Shown: one piece after another, positions 10,108-20,188 of the stretch
Numbering within the stretch: the stretch's first letter is position 1
How the letters are laid out: each line of letters begins with the position of its first letter
From: Bradyrhizobium japonicum USDA 6
Lineage (GTDB): Bacteria > Pseudomonadota > Alphaproteobacteria > Rhizobiales > Xanthobacteraceae
DNA: 64,000 bases
Reading direction: 5' to 3'
Assembly (NCBI RefSeq): GCF_000284375.1
Contig: NC_017249.1
Span: 5,000,001 to 5,064,000, forward strand
Program-made: the position numbers and the translations under genes
Notes under the pieces: generated by a model
Database searches by the model: none
What the model was told of the DNA's origin: nothing
Seen by the model: only the letters and a program-made list of their open reading frames with translations

Positions 10108-11130
10108 ATGGCCGCACCCAAGAAAGCCGCCGCAAGCACTCCACAAGACAAGACCGACGGCGGTTCGCCCCCGGAATTCACCAGAGAGCAGGAGCTCAAA
10201 GCGCTCCGCGACATGCTCCTGATCCGGCGGTTCGAGGAAAAGGCCGGCCAGCTCTACGGCATGGGCGCGATCGGCGGCTTCTGCCACCTCTATATCGGCC
10301 AGGAAGCCGTGGTGGTCGGCATGCAGATGGCCCTGAAGCAGGGCGATCAAGTGATCACTGGCTATCGCGATCACGGTCATATGCTTGCCACCGGCATGGA
10401 GGCCAACGGCGTCATGGCCGAGCTCACCGGCCGGCGCGGCGGCTATTCCAAGGGCAAGGGCGGCTCCATGCACATGTTCAGCAAGGAGAAGCACTTCTAC
10501 GGCGGCCACGGCATCGTCGGAGCCCAGGTCTCGCTCGGCACGGGTCTGGCCTTCGCGAACCACTATCGTGGTAACGACAATGTCAGCGTCACCTATTTCG
10601 GCGACGGCGCGGCCAACCAGGGCCAGGTCTATGAGAGCTTCAACATGGCGGAGCTCTGGAAGCTGCCGGTGATCTACGTCATCGAGAACAACCGCTACGC
10701 CATGGGCACCGCGGTGTCGCGCGCTTCGGCGCAGCAGGATTTCTCCAAGCGCGGTGCGTCCTTCAACATCCCCGGCATGCAGGTCGACGGCATGGACGTC
10801 CGCGCCGTGAAGGCCGCGGGCGAGGAGGCGGCGGCCTGGTGCCGCGCCGGCAAGGGCCCCTTCATCCTGGAGATGCAGACCTACCGCTATCGCGGCCATT
10901 CGATGTCCGACCCCGCCAAGTACAGAACGCGCGAAGAGGTCGAAAAAGTCCGCCACGACCAGGACCCGATCGAGCAGGTGCGCAACCGCCTGCTCGCGGC
11001 CAAGGTGAGCGAGGCCGATCTCAAGGCGATCGACGCCGAGGTCCGCGACATCGTCAACGCGTCCGCCGACTTCGCCCAGCATGATCCCGAGCCGGATGCC
11101 GCCGAGCTCTGGACCGACATTTACCGCTGA
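10108..11130 (+). CDS. pdhA: Pyruvate dehydrogenase E1 component, alpha subunit
   Basis: 340 residues. It forms the thiamine-diphosphate-dependent E1 decarboxylase with PdhB. The TPP motif runs from GDGAANQG to [27 protein letters not shown] and [15 protein letters not shown] are the usual E1 alpha landmarks, the latter being the loop that is regulated in mitochondria. It begins the operon pdhA-pdhB-DUF5076-deaminase-pdhC-small membrane protein-lpdA, with all genes on the same strand and gaps of a few to some sixty bases. The 254 bases upstream hold a terminator hairpin for the previous gene, and the promoter should lie there. Confidence 0.97.
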   Translation: MAAPKKAAASTPQDKTDGGSPPEFTREQELKALRDMLLIRRFEEKAGQLYGMGAIGGFCHLYIGQEAVVVGMQMALKQGDQVITGYRDHGHMLATGMEANGVMAELTGRRGGYSKGKGGSMHMFSKEKHFYGGHGIVGAQVSLGTGLAFANHYRGNDNVSVTYFGDGAANQGQVYESFNMAELWKLPVIYVIENNRYAMGTAVSRASAQQDFSKRGASFNIPGMQVDGMDVRAVKAAGEEAAAWCRAGKGPFILEMQTYRYRGHSMSDPAKYRTREEVEKVRHDQDPIEQVRNRLLAAKVSEADLKAIDAEVRDIVNASADFAQHDPEPDAAELWTDIYR

Positions 11131-11159
11131 ACGCGCGCAAGCTTTCTTTTGGAGTCGAT

Positions 11160-12542
<1,383 letters not shown>

Positions 12543-12545
12543 ATC

Positions 12546-12848
12546 ATGGCGGGTCCGAAGGAGCAGCCATTGCCACCCGACGTCCTCGCCCGCGACGATG
12601 CGGTCGAGATCCTGCGCGTGTTCGTGCTGGACGGCGGGCTGTCGATGGCGTTCCAGCGCGCCTTCGAGGAGCCCGACATGTGGGGCCTCCTGCTCGTCGA
12701 TCTCGCCCGCCACGCGGCGCGCGCCTATGCGCGCGAGAGCGAATACACCGAGGAGGACGCGCTGAGCCGGATCCTCGAGATGTTCCAGGCGGAGATTGAA
12801 CGGCCAACCGATACGGGCACGACGACGCCGCGCGGGAAGGGGCACTGA
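12546..12848 (+). CDS. DUF5076 domain protein
   Basis: 100 residues, starting three bases after the pdhB stop and ending two bases before the next gene, so it is translationally packed into the pdh operon. I recognise the pattern of the small DUF5076 family (LPPDVLARDDAVEILRVFVL, then DMWGLLLVDLARHAARAYA), found in this operon in related rhizobia. It has no signal peptide, no Cys/His metal motif and no membrane segment, so it is probably a cytoplasmic helical protein. Its role is unknown; operon position suggests a link to PDH expression or assembly, but that is inference. Confidence 0.8.
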   Translation: MAGPKEQPLPPDVLARDDAVEILRVFVLDGGLSMAFQRAFEEPDMWGLLLVDLARHAARAYARESEYTEEDALSRILEMFQAEIERPTDTGTTTPRGKGH

Positions 12849-12850
12849 TC

Positions 12851-13303
12851 GTGGCGATCGAAGCCCATCATTTCGATTTCATGCTGGAGGCGATCCGTGA
12901 GGCGGAGGCCTCGATCGCGCAGGGCGGCCTGCCGATCGGCGCCGTGCTGACGCGCGGCAATGAGATCATCGCCCGCGGCCACAACAATCGTGTGCAGGAA
13001 AAGAACGTCATCCTGCACGGCGAGATGAGCTGCCTGCGCGAGGCCGGCGTGATCTCGTTCCACGACACCGTCATGTACACCACGCTGTCGCCATGCTCGA
13101 TGTGCGCCGGCGCACTCGCTCTGTTCAAGGTGAAGCTGGTGGTGATCGGGGAATCCGTCACCTTCCCGGGCTCCAAGGACATCCTCGACAAGTTCGGCAT
13201 CCCCTGGATCGACCTTGCCGACGACCGCTCCATCACCATGATGAAGAATTGGCGTTCCATCCCTGCCAACGAGCGCCTGTGGCAGGGCGACATCGGCAAC
13301 TAA
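12851..13303 (+). CDS. Zinc nucleoside/cytosine deaminase (yeast Fcy1-like)
   Basis: 150 residues from a GTG start two bases after the previous stop. The cytidine/deoxycytidylate deaminase zinc site is complete: His56 with catalytic Glu58 in ILHGEMSCL, and Cys82/Cys85 in TLSPCSMCAGAL. Beyond the shared fold, RGHNNRVQEK, VMYTTLSPCSMCAG, VVIGESVTFPGSK and the C-terminal ERLWQGDIGN resemble yeast cytosine deaminase Fcy1, as recalled from its sequence, more than tRNA adenosine deaminase TadA. Cytosine to uracil is the likeliest reaction. It sits inside the pdh operon, an unexpected place for pyrimidine salvage. Confidence 0.85.
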   Translation: MAIEAHHFDFMLEAIREAEASIAQGGLPIGAVLTRGNEIIARGHNNRVQEKNVILHGEMSCLREAGVISFHDTVMYTTLSPCSMCAGALALFKVKLVVIGESVTFPGSKDILDKFGIPWIDLADDRSITMMKNWRSIPANERLWQGDIGN

Positions 13304-13360
13304 ACCTGGTCGTCTTCGCTGTCGGAGACGACGTATTGAAAAGTTCTTCTTGAGGTCAGC

Positions 13361-14734
13361 ATGCCCATCAACATCCTGATGCCCGCTCTCTCGCCGACAA
13401 TGGAGAAGGGCAACCTCGCCAAGTGGCTGAAGAAGGAAGGCGACAAGGTCAAATCCGGCGACGTCATCGCCGAGATCGAGACCGACAAGGCGACCATGGA
13501 GGTCGAGGCGATCGATGAAGGCACGATCGCCAAGATCCTCGTGCCCGAGGGCACGCAGGACGTCCCGGTCAACGACGTGATCGCGGTGCTGGCCGGCGAG
13601 GGCGAGGACGTGAAGGCGGCTGGTGCCGCCAAGCCCAGCGCCTCGGCCGCACCTCCGAAAGCTGCTGAAGCGCCCGCCGCCGCGCCGGCTCCCGCCGCCG
13701 CGCCGGCTCCCGCAGCTGCGCCTGCCGCGCCCAAGGCTGCGCCGCCGCCTGCCGCTGCACCGGCGCCGCAGGCCGCAGCTCCGGCCGCGCAGAGCAACGG
13801 CCATGGCGGCCGCGTGTTCTCATCGCCGCTCGCGCGCCGTCTTGCCAAGGACGCCGGCATCGACGTGTCGATGGTGACCGGTACCGGTCCGCACGGCCGC
13901 GTGGTCGCGCGCGACGTCGAGCAGGCCAAGTCCGGCAAGGGCCTGAAGGCGCCTGCCGCTGCGCCGTCCGGGGCGCCCTCGATCGCGCCGACCATGTCGG
14001 ACAAGCAGATCCTGTCGCTGTTCGAGCCCGGCTCCTACGAGATCGTCCCGCATGACGGCATGCGCCGCACGATCGCGCAGCGCCTGACTGCGTCGATCCA
14101 GAACGTCCCGCACTTCTACCTCACCATCGACTGCGACATCGGCAAGCTGCTCGCCGCGCGCGAGGAGATCAACGCGGCTGCTCCCAAGGACAAGGAGAAG
14201 AAGCCGCTCTACAAGATCTCGGTCAACGACTTCGTCATCAAGGCGATGGCCGTTGCGCTCCAGAGAATCCCGAACTGCAATGTCAGCTGGACCGAAAGCG
14301 GCATGGTCAAGCACCACCATTCCGACGTCGGTGTCGCCGTGGCGATGCCCGGTGGCCTGATCACGCCGATCATCCGCAAGGCAGAGACCAAGACGCTCTC
14401 CACCATCTCCAACGAGATGAAGGATTTTGCCGCGCGCGCCCGCTCGCGCAAGCTGAAGCCCGAGGAATACCAGGGCGGCACCACCGCGGTCTCCAACCTC
14501 GGCATGTTCGGCATCAGCCACTTCACCGCCGTGATCAACCCGCCGCATGCGACGATCCTCGCGGTCGGCACCAGCGAAGAGCGGCCGGTCGTGCGTGGCG
14601 GCAAGATCGAGATCGCGCACATGATGAGCGTGACCTTGTCCTGCGATCACCGCGCCATCGACGGCGCGCTTGGCGCCGAGCTGATCGGCGCGTTCAAGCA
14701 GCTGATCGAAAATCCCGTCATGATGATGGTCTGA
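13361..14734 (+). CDS. pdhC: Dihydrolipoamide acetyltransferase, PDH E2 component
   Basis: 457 residues. One N-terminal lipoyl domain (Lys43 in [11 protein letters not shown]), an Ala/Pro-rich flexible linker (about 90-145), a peripheral subunit-binding domain (SSPLARRLAKDAGID, GPHGRVVARDVE) and the catalytic acetyltransferase domain ending in SCDHRAIDGALGAE with His430 and Asp434 of the HxxxD site. It moves the acetyl group from lipoamide to CoA and forms the core of the PDH complex. The lipoyl domain is nearly the same as that of PdhB, so E1 and E2 each contribute swinging arms. Confidence 0.97.
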   Translation: MPINILMPALSPTMEKGNLAKWLKKEGDKVKSGDVIAEIETDKATMEVEAIDEGTIAKILVPEGTQDVPVNDVIAVLAGEGEDVKAAGAAKPSASAAPPKAAEAPAAAPAPAAAPAPAAAPAAPKAAPPPAAAPAPQAAAPAAQSNGHGGRVFSSPLARRLAKDAGIDVSMVTGTGPHGRVVARDVEQAKSGKGLKAPAAAPSGAPSIAPTMSDKQILSLFEPGSYEIVPHDGMRRTIAQRLTASIQNVPHFYLTIDCDIGKLLAAREEINAAAPKDKEKKPLYKISVNDFVIKAMAVALQRIPNCNVSWTESGMVKHHHSDVGVAVAMPGGLITPIIRKAETKTLSTISNEMKDFAARARSRKLKPEEYQGGTTAVSNLGMFGISHFTAVINPPHATILAVGTSEERPVVRGGKIEIAHMMSVTLSCDHRAIDGALGAELIGAFKQLIENPVMMMV

Positions 14735-14742
14735 GATGGCGC

Positions 14743-14976
14743 ATGACGACGCGCTGGCCCTGGATCTCGATGCTGGTCTCGCTGATCCTCACGCTCAGCC
14801 CGCTCGGCCGCGACATCGTTGACTCCGCCTTCTTCGCCGGCGAGGCGCTGTCGCGCAACATCTGGGCGCCGATCGCGCTCACCATCTTCGCCGTCATGGC
14901 CGCCGCCATTCTCTCGGAATGGCTGATCAGAACCTACATCCGCAATCGCCGCGCCCGCGGCGCAACGACCGCTTGA
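14743..14976 (+). CDS. Small two-helix membrane protein in the pdh operon
   Basis: 77 residues, starting eight bases after pdhC and ending 17 bases before lpdA. Two hydrophobic stretches are evident, ISMLVSLILTLSPLG (about 8-22) and PIALTIFAVMAAAILSEWLI (about 43-62), followed by a basic tail (RTYIRNRRARGA), so it should be an inner-membrane hairpin with a cytoplasmic C-terminus. I do not recognise the family. Its tight packing between E2 and E3 genes argues that it is really translated. Confidence 0.75.
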   Translation: MTTRWPWISMLVSLILTLSPLGRDIVDSAFFAGEALSRNIWAPIALTIFAVMAAAILSEWLIRTYIRNRRARGATTA

Positions 14977-14993
14977 GTTGAACGGGAGCCGCC

Positions 14994-16415
14994 ATGGCCG
15001 ATACATCCTTCGACGTCATCATCATCGGCTCTGGCCCCGGCGGCTATGTCACCGCGATCCGCGCCGCCCAGCTCGGTTTCAAGGTCGCGATCGTCGAGAA
15101 GTCCTATCTCGGCGGCATCTGCCTGAACTGGGGCTGCATCCCGACCAAGGCGCTGCTGCGCTCCGCCGAGATCTACCACTACATGCAGCACGCCAAGGAT
15201 TACGGCCTGTCGGCGGAAAAGGTCTCGTTCGACCCGAAGGCGGTGGTGCAGCGTTCGCGCGGCGTCTCGAAGCGGCTGAACGACGGCGTCGGCTTCCTGA
15301 TGAAGAAGAACAAGGTCAGCGTGATCTGGGGCGCGGCCTCGATCGACGCGCCCGGCAAGGTCACCGTGAAGAAGTCCGACGTCGAGGGCCCGAAGGGTGC
15401 GCTGGGCGAGGGGAGCTACCAGGCCAAGCACATCATCATTGCAACCGGTGCGCGGCCGCGCGTGCTGCCCGGGCTCGAGCCCGACAAGAAGCTTATCTGG
15501 ACCTATTTCGAAGCGATGGTCCCGGAGAAGATGCCGAAGTCGCTGCTGGTCGTCGGCTCAGGCGCGATCGGCATCGAGTTCGCCTCGTTCTTCCACACCA
15601 TGGGCTCCGAGGTCACCGTGGTCGAGGTGCTGCCGCAAATCCTGCCCGTCGAGGACGCCGAGATTGCAGGCCTCGCCCGCAAGCGCCTCGAGAAGCAGGG
15701 CATCAAGATCATGTCCTCGACCAAGGTCACGAAGCTGGAGAAGAAGGCCGACAGCGTCGTCGCCACCATCGACGACGGCAAGGGCAAACCCGTCACCACC
15801 GAGTTCGAGCGCGTGATCTCGGCGGTCGGCGTCGTCGGCAATATCGAGAATCTCGGCCTCGAAAAGCTCGGTGTCAAAACGGATCGCGGCTGTATCGTCA
15901 TCGACGGCTACGGCAAGACCAACGTCCCCGGCATCTACGCCATCGGCGACGTCGCCGGTCCCCCCATGCTGGCGCACAAGGCCGAGCATGAAGGCGTGAT
16001 CTGCGTCGAGGCCATCAAGGGCCTGCATCCGCATCCCATGGACAAGAACCTGATCCCGGGCTGCACCTATTGCCAGCCGCAGGTCGCCTCCGTCGGCCTC
16101 ACCGAAGCCAAGGCCAAGGAGAGTGGCCGAGAGATCCGCGTCGGCCGTTTCCCGTTCGTCGGCAACGGCAAGGCGATTGCGCTCGGCGAAGACCAGGGTC
16201 TCGTCAAGGTGATCTTCGACAAGAAGACCGGCCAGCTCCTCGGCGCCCACATGGTCGGTGCCGAAGTCACCGAGCTGATCCAGGGCTACGTCGTCGCGAT
16301 GAACCTGGAGACGACCGAAGAAGAGCTGATGCACACGGTGTTCCCGCATCCGACCCTGTCGGAGATGATGAAGGAAGCCGTGCTCGATGCGTATGGAAGG
16401 GTGTTGAATATTTGA
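14994..16415 (+). CDS. lpdA: Dihydrolipoamide dehydrogenase, PDH E3 component
   Basis: 473 residues. FAD-binding GSGPGGYVTAIRAAQLG at the N-terminus, redox-active disulfide Cys43-Cys48 in GGICLNWGCIPTK, NAD-binding GSGAIGIEFASFF, second FAD motif YAIGDVAGPPMLAHKA, and the C-terminal dimerisation domain with HPHPTLSEMMKEA carrying the His-Glu active-site pair. It reoxidises dihydrolipoamide on E2 with NAD. It is the last gene of the pdh operon, and a long nested palindromic repeat follows 30 bases after its stop. Confidence 0.97.
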   Translation: MADTSFDVIIIGSGPGGYVTAIRAAQLGFKVAIVEKSYLGGICLNWGCIPTKALLRSAEIYHYMQHAKDYGLSAEKVSFDPKAVVQRSRGVSKRLNDGVGFLMKKNKVSVIWGAASIDAPGKVTVKKSDVEGPKGALGEGSYQAKHIIIATGARPRVLPGLEPDKKLIWTYFEAMVPEKMPKSLLVVGSGAIGIEFASFFHTMGSEVTVVEVLPQILPVEDAEIAGLARKRLEKQGIKIMSSTKVTKLEKKADSVVATIDDGKGKPVTTEFERVISAVGVVGNIENLGLEKLGVKTDRGCIVIDGYGKTNVPGIYAIGDVAGPPMLAHKAEHEGVICVEAIKGLHPHPMDKNLIPGCTYCQPQVASVGLTEAKAKESGREIRVGRFPFVGNGKAIALGEDQGLVKVIFDKKTGQLLGAHMVGAEVTELIQGYVVAMNLETTEEELMHTVFPHPTLSEMMKEAVLDAYGRVLNI

Positions 16416-16444
16416 GGATTGGACGGTGGCGCCGTGCCCGATCC

Positions 16445-16573
16445 GTCATCCTGAGGTGCGAGCCTTGCGGCGCAATTGCGCCGCTGGGCGAGCCTCGAAG
16501 GGTGAACGGCCGAAATGCAGCCGGGCTCGTCGCCCTTCGAGGCCTCCGCTTCGCTCCGGCACCTCAGGGTGAC
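16445..16573. repeat. Nested palindromic intergenic repeat element
   Basis: The ends gtcatcctgaggtgc (16445-16459) and gcacctcagggtgac (16559-16573) are inverted repeats with a mismatch. Inside are a perfect 18-bp palindrome gcggcgcaattgcgccgc (16467-16484) and the pair cctcgaaggg/cccttcgagg. The layout fits a dispersed element frequent in Bradyrhizobium and Rhodopseudomonas intergenic regions, as recalled. It separates lpdA from the next gene and may also end transcription. Confidence 0.75.
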
Positions 16574-16616
16574 GGGTTCAATAGCAACCAAGCAGAACAA
16601 CAAGAGGGGTCAACCC

Positions 16617-17858
16617 ATGCACGATAACGACAATCTCACCATCGAACGCCCGACCTTCGTTACGCACCTCGAATGCGCGATGGAGGGCGATCATTACGCC
16701 GCCGACCAGGTCCACAATCTTTCCAAGGCCGGCAAGCCGCTATTGGTGCGCTACGACCTCGCGGGCGTGAAGAAGGCGCTGACCAAGGATGCGCTTGCCC
16801 AGCGTCCCGGCGACATGTGGCGCTACCGCGAGCTCTTGCCCGTGCGCAAATGCAAGGACATCGTCTCGCTCGGCGAGGTCACGACGCCGCTGATCCGGCT
16901 ACCGAAGCTCGGCGCCAAGCTTGGCGGCGGCGAGATCATCGTCAAGGACGAGGGACGCCTGCCGACCGGCTCGTTCAAGGCGCGGGGCCTCGTGATGGCG
17001 GTGTCGATGGGCAAGGCGCTCGGCATCAAGCACATGGCGATGCCGACCAACGGCAATGCCGGCGCGGCGCTCGCGGCCTACGCGACCTCCTGCGGCATCA
17101 AGACCACGATCTTCTGCCCGGCCGACACGCCGGAAGTGAACGTGAGCGAGATCGAGCTTCAGGGCGCGACCGTCTATCGCGTCAACGGCTATATCGACGA
17201 TTGCGGCAAGATCGTCGGCGAAGGCAAGGCAAAAGTCGGCTGGTTCGACACGTCCACGCTCAAGGAGCCGTACCGTATCGAGGGCAAGAAGACGATGGGC
17301 CTGGAGCTCGCCGAGCAGCTCGGCTGGGACGTGCCCGACGTGATCTTCTATCCGACCGGCGGCGGCACTGGCCTGATCGGAATGTGGAAGGCTTTCGACG
17401 AGCTGGAGAAGATCGGGTTCATCGGCTCCAAGCGCCCGCGCATGGTCGCGGTGCAGGCGTCGGGCTGCGCGCCGATGGTGCGGGCCTATGACGCCGGCAC
17501 CGAGCATGCGACGCGCTGGGAAGACGCCCACACGATTGCGTCGGGCATCCGCGTGCCGCAGGCGATCGGCGATTTCCTGATCCTGCGTGCCGTGCGTCAG
17601 AGCAAGGGTTTTGCCATCGCGGTCGACGACGACAAGATCTCGGCGGCGCTGAACGAGGTCGCACGCGAGGAGGGGCTGCTGCTCTGTCCCGAGGGCGCCG
17701 CGACCTACGCCGCCTACAAGGACAGCCTTGCCGACGGCCGCGTCAGCAAGACCGACCGCGTGATGCTGTTCAACTGCGCGACGGGCCTGAAGTACCCGCT
17801 GCCGCCGGTGACCCGCACGCTCGATCGCCACAAGCCGATCGACTACACGCAGTTCTAG
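16617..17858 (+). CDS. Threonine synthase-like PLP-dependent enzyme
   Basis: 413 residues, fold-type II PLP enzyme. The PLP lysine is Lys121 in LPTGSFKARGL, the substrate/phosphate loop is PTNGNAGAALAAYA, and the Gly-rich PLP phosphate loop is YPTGGGTGLIGMWKAFDE. TTPLIRLPKLGAKLGGGEI is the usual N-terminal segment of threonine synthase (O-phosphohomoserine to threonine). Diaminopropionate ammonia-lyase and cysteate synthase relatives share this core, so thrC is likely but not certain. GAGGGG seven bases before the ATG at 16617 decides the start; an in-frame ATG at 16515 would read through the repeat element. Confidence 0.82.
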   Translation: MHDNDNLTIERPTFVTHLECAMEGDHYAADQVHNLSKAGKPLLVRYDLAGVKKALTKDALAQRPGDMWRYRELLPVRKCKDIVSLGEVTTPLIRLPKLGAKLGGGEIIVKDEGRLPTGSFKARGLVMAVSMGKALGIKHMAMPTNGNAGAALAAYATSCGIKTTIFCPADTPEVNVSEIELQGATVYRVNGYIDDCGKIVGEGKAKVGWFDTSTLKEPYRIEGKKTMGLELAEQLGWDVPDVIFYPTGGGTGLIGMWKAFDELEKIGFIGSKRPRMVAVQASGCAPMVRAYDAGTEHATRWEDAHTIASGIRVPQAIGDFLILRAVRQSKGFAIAVDDDKISAALNEVAREEGLLLCPEGAATYAAYKDSLADGRVSKTDRVMLFNCATGLKYPLPPVTRTLDRHKPIDYTQF

Positions 17859-17870
17859 GCACGACCAGAC

Positions 17871-17899
17871 CGCCGGAGCGCGATGATCGCGCTCCGGCG
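17871..17899 (+). terminator. Probable terminator hairpin after the threonine synthase-like gene
   Basis: A perfect 13-bp stem, cgccggagcgcga (17871-17883) with tcgcgctccggcg (17887-17899), and a three-base loop, 12 bases after the stop codon. The following cgtcatttcgtctc is only moderately T-rich. Confidence 0.6.
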
Positions 17900-17985
17900 C
17901 GTCATTTCGTCTCTTCACGACCGATCCCTCTTCCCGTACGCGGGAGGGCACAAAAAGCAACAAAGACATCGCTGGGGAGAAGACA

Positions 17986-18957
17986 ATGAAGAAGGCCATC
18001 TTAGCCGGGCTGATCGGTGTTCTCGCTGTGGCCGGCGCCGCGCGCGCCGACGACTATCCCTCACATCCCATCACCGTCATCGTTCCCTTCGCCGCCGGCG
18101 GCCCGTCGGATGCGATGGCGCGCGTGCTCGCCGAGCGCATGCGGGTGACGCTCGGCCAGCCGCTGGTGATCGAGAATGTCACCGGCGCGGGCGGCTCGAT
18201 CGGCGTCGGTCGCGCCGTGCAGTCGGCGCCGGACGGCTACACCGTCTCCTTCGGCCATCTCGGCACCCATGTTGCCAACGGCGCCGTCTACAAGCTCAAA
18301 TACGACCTCGTCGCCGATCTCGAGCCGGTGGTGCTGCTGCCGAGCAATCCGATGATCGTGGTGAGCAAGAATGCAGTGCCCGCGACCTCGCTGAAGGAGC
18401 TCATCGAGTGGCTGAAGTCGCGGCCGTCGCCGCCGACCGCCGGCACCGCCGGCGCAGGCTCCGGCAGCCATATCGCCGGTGTCTATTTCGAGAGCGTCAG
18501 CGGCATCAAGCTGCAATATGTGCCGTATCGCGGCACGGCGCCCGCGCTGAACGATCTCATCGCCGGCCAGATCGACGTCATCATCGATCAGACCTCCAAC
18601 TCCATCAACCAGGTCCGCGCCGGCACGATCCGCGCCTATGCCATCACCGACGACAAGCGGCTCTCGTCGGCGCCGGACATCCCGACGGCAGCCGAGGCGG
18701 GGCTGAAAGGCTTCAACATGACGTTGTGGTCGGGCCTGTGGGTGCCGAAAGGCACGCCGAAGGAGATCGTCACCAAGCTCAATGCGGCCGCCGTGGAAGC
18801 GCTGAACGATCCGGCCGTGAAGAAGCAGCTCGAGAGCCAGGGCCTCGAGATGACGCCCAAGGATCAGCTCACGCCCGAAGCGCTCGGCGCCCGCCAGAAG
18901 GCGGAAATCGCAAAATGGTGGCCGATTATCAAGGCCGCCAACATCAAGGTGGATTGA
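17986..18957 (+). CDS. Bug/TctC-family solute-binding protein of a tripartite tricarboxylate transporter
   Basis: 323 residues with a standard signal peptide (MKKAILAGLIGVLAVAGAAR, cleavage near ARA-DDYP). YPSHPITVIVPFAAGGPSDA, VTGAGGSIGVGRAVQSAPDG and YVPYRGTAPALNDLIAGQID are the classic Bug-family signatures of periplasmic binding proteins that hand carboxylates, amides or aromatic acids to TctAB-type permeases. No TctA/TctB genes lie near, so it is an orphan binding protein, as is common for this greatly expanded family. The ligand is unknown. The SD-like GGGGAGAAGAC sits just before the ATG. Confidence 0.9.
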   Translation: MKKAILAGLIGVLAVAGAARADDYPSHPITVIVPFAAGGPSDAMARVLAERMRVTLGQPLVIENVTGAGGSIGVGRAVQSAPDGYTVSFGHLGTHVANGAVYKLKYDLVADLEPVVLLPSNPMIVVSKNAVPATSLKELIEWLKSRPSPPTAGTAGAGSGSHIAGVYFESVSGIKLQYVPYRGTAPALNDLIAGQIDVIIDQTSNSINQVRAGTIRAYAITDDKRLSSAPDIPTAAEAGLKGFNMTLWSGLWVPKGTPKEIVTKLNAAAVEALNDPAVKKQLESQGLEMTPKDQLTPEALGARQKAEIAKWWPIIKAANIKVD

Positions 18958-19036
18958 TGCGGCTTGCCTCTTCGGATGCGGCCACAACGTCAAGTCGCCG
19001 CACCCTGTGGAGCAATCAGGTTCACGCGGCGCGGCG

Positions 19037-19423
19037 TTACGCCTTAGCTTCGCTCTGCTTCGACAGGGCCTTCTCCAGGCAATTGATCAGGGTCGGCGTT
19101 GAAAACGGCTTCGCGAGAAAGCAGATGGCGCCAGCTTTCAGCGCGCGGTCGCGCACGGCATCGTCGGGAAAGGCAGTCATGAAGATGAACGGTGTGCGGT
19201 GACCAAGGCCGCGCATATGCATCAAAAGATCAACCCCGCCCATGACCGACATCTGCACATCCGCGATCACGCAGGATGTCGTCTTCAGTTCGGCCGACTG
19301 GAGAAATTCGAGAGCGGAGCCAAAGATGTAGACCGTGTATCCCCGCGACGTCAGGAGATTGTTGGTCGCAAGGCGGACGGAGGGATCATCGTCAATGACG
19401 GAAATGACCGAAGGGTCTGACAA
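19037..19423 (-). CDS. Single-domain response regulator (FixJ-type receiver)
   Basis: 128 residues forming one receiver domain and nothing else. The acidic pocket is IDDDPSV, the phosphoacceptor is Asp55 in CVIADVQMSVMGG, MTAFPD is the switch Thr region, and FLAKPFS carries the conserved Lys. It has no output domain, so it would act as a phosphate shuttle or by protein-protein contact. It lies 88 bases downstream of the NodW-like regulator in the same orientation, which suggests one signalling cluster fed by the PAS kinase. Confidence 0.9.
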   Translation of the reverse strand: MSDPSVISVIDDDPSVRLATNNLLTSRGYTVYIFGSALEFLQSAELKTTSCVIADVQMSVMGGVDLLMHMRGLGHRTPFIFMTAFPDDAVRDRALKAGAICFLAKPFSTPTLINCLEKALSKQSEAKA

Positions 19424-19510
19424 GATGATCGCTCCTGATCGGGGAGCCGCCGCCCGCGACGCAGCCGCCCATCGGAAAATGGGCCCCTGGAGCGACCTTG
19501 GAAAGCATAC

Positions 19511-20188
19511 TTAGGTTTGCACTTTTCCCCCCGGGCGTGGGATTCCGAGCGTCTCGGTCATTCTGACGAGATCGGCCAATGACTTCGCGCCCATTTTCCG
19601 CATGATCTGCCCGCGATAGATCTTGACGGTAATCTCAGCCAATCCGAGCTCGGCAGCGACTTGCTTATTCATCAGGCCCGACGCAACCAGGACGAGAATG
19701 TCGCGCTGACGCGCCGTCAGGCCTTCGAAGCGAGCGCGCACGCTTGACACCGACTTCTCGGCATCGCGCCGCCTGCGATCCCGTTCGATCGCAGCCTGGA
19801 CTGCATCCAGCATGTCCTGGTCGCGCACCGGCTTGGTCAGAAAATCGATGGCGCCACTCTTCATGGCCCTGACGGTCATCGGGATATCGCCATGACCGGT
19901 GATGAAGATGATGGGCGTGCGAATGTCGGCCTTCACGAGGTCCGCCTGGAGGTCGAAGCCGCTCGAGCCGGGCAGGCGGATGTCGAGCACGAGGCAGCTG
20001 GGGACCCCCGGCGGCTTGGCTTCCAAGACCTCCGCCGCCGAGCCGAAGGCCTCCACCCTGAGGCCGACCGATTGGAAGAGATTGGTGAGCGCACGCCGCA
20101 TCGACGGATCGTCATCGACGATCAGGACGATCGGATCGTCGGCCCCCGCCTGTGCCTGCGCCTGTGTTGGCTTGGCCTGGTCGGTCAC
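19511..20188 (-). CDS. FixJ/NodW-type response regulator with LuxR HTH
   Basis: 225 residues. Receiver domain ([11 protein letters not shown]; phosphoacceptor Asp69 in [24 protein letters not shown]) joined to a LuxR/FixJ helix-turn-helix ([39 protein letters not shown]). Length and C-terminal [15 protein letters not shown] resemble NodW/NwsB of Bradyrhizobium, which control nodulation-related or other genes in response to a PAS kinase. The first codon overlaps the kinase stop by four bases, so the pair is translationally coupled. Assignment to NodW versus other FixJ-like paralogues would need a tree. Confidence 0.9.
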   Translation of the reverse strand: MTDQAKPTQAQAQAGADDPIVLIVDDDPSMRRALTNLFQSVGLRVEAFGSAAEVLEAKPPGVPSCLVLDIRLPGSSGFDLQADLVKADIRTPIIFITGHGDIPMTVRAMKSGAIDFLTKPVRDQDMLDAVQAAIERDRRRRDAEKSVSSVRARFEGLTARQRDILVLVASGLMNKQVAAELGLAEITVKIYRGQIMRKMGAKSLADLVRMTETLGIPRPGGKVQT

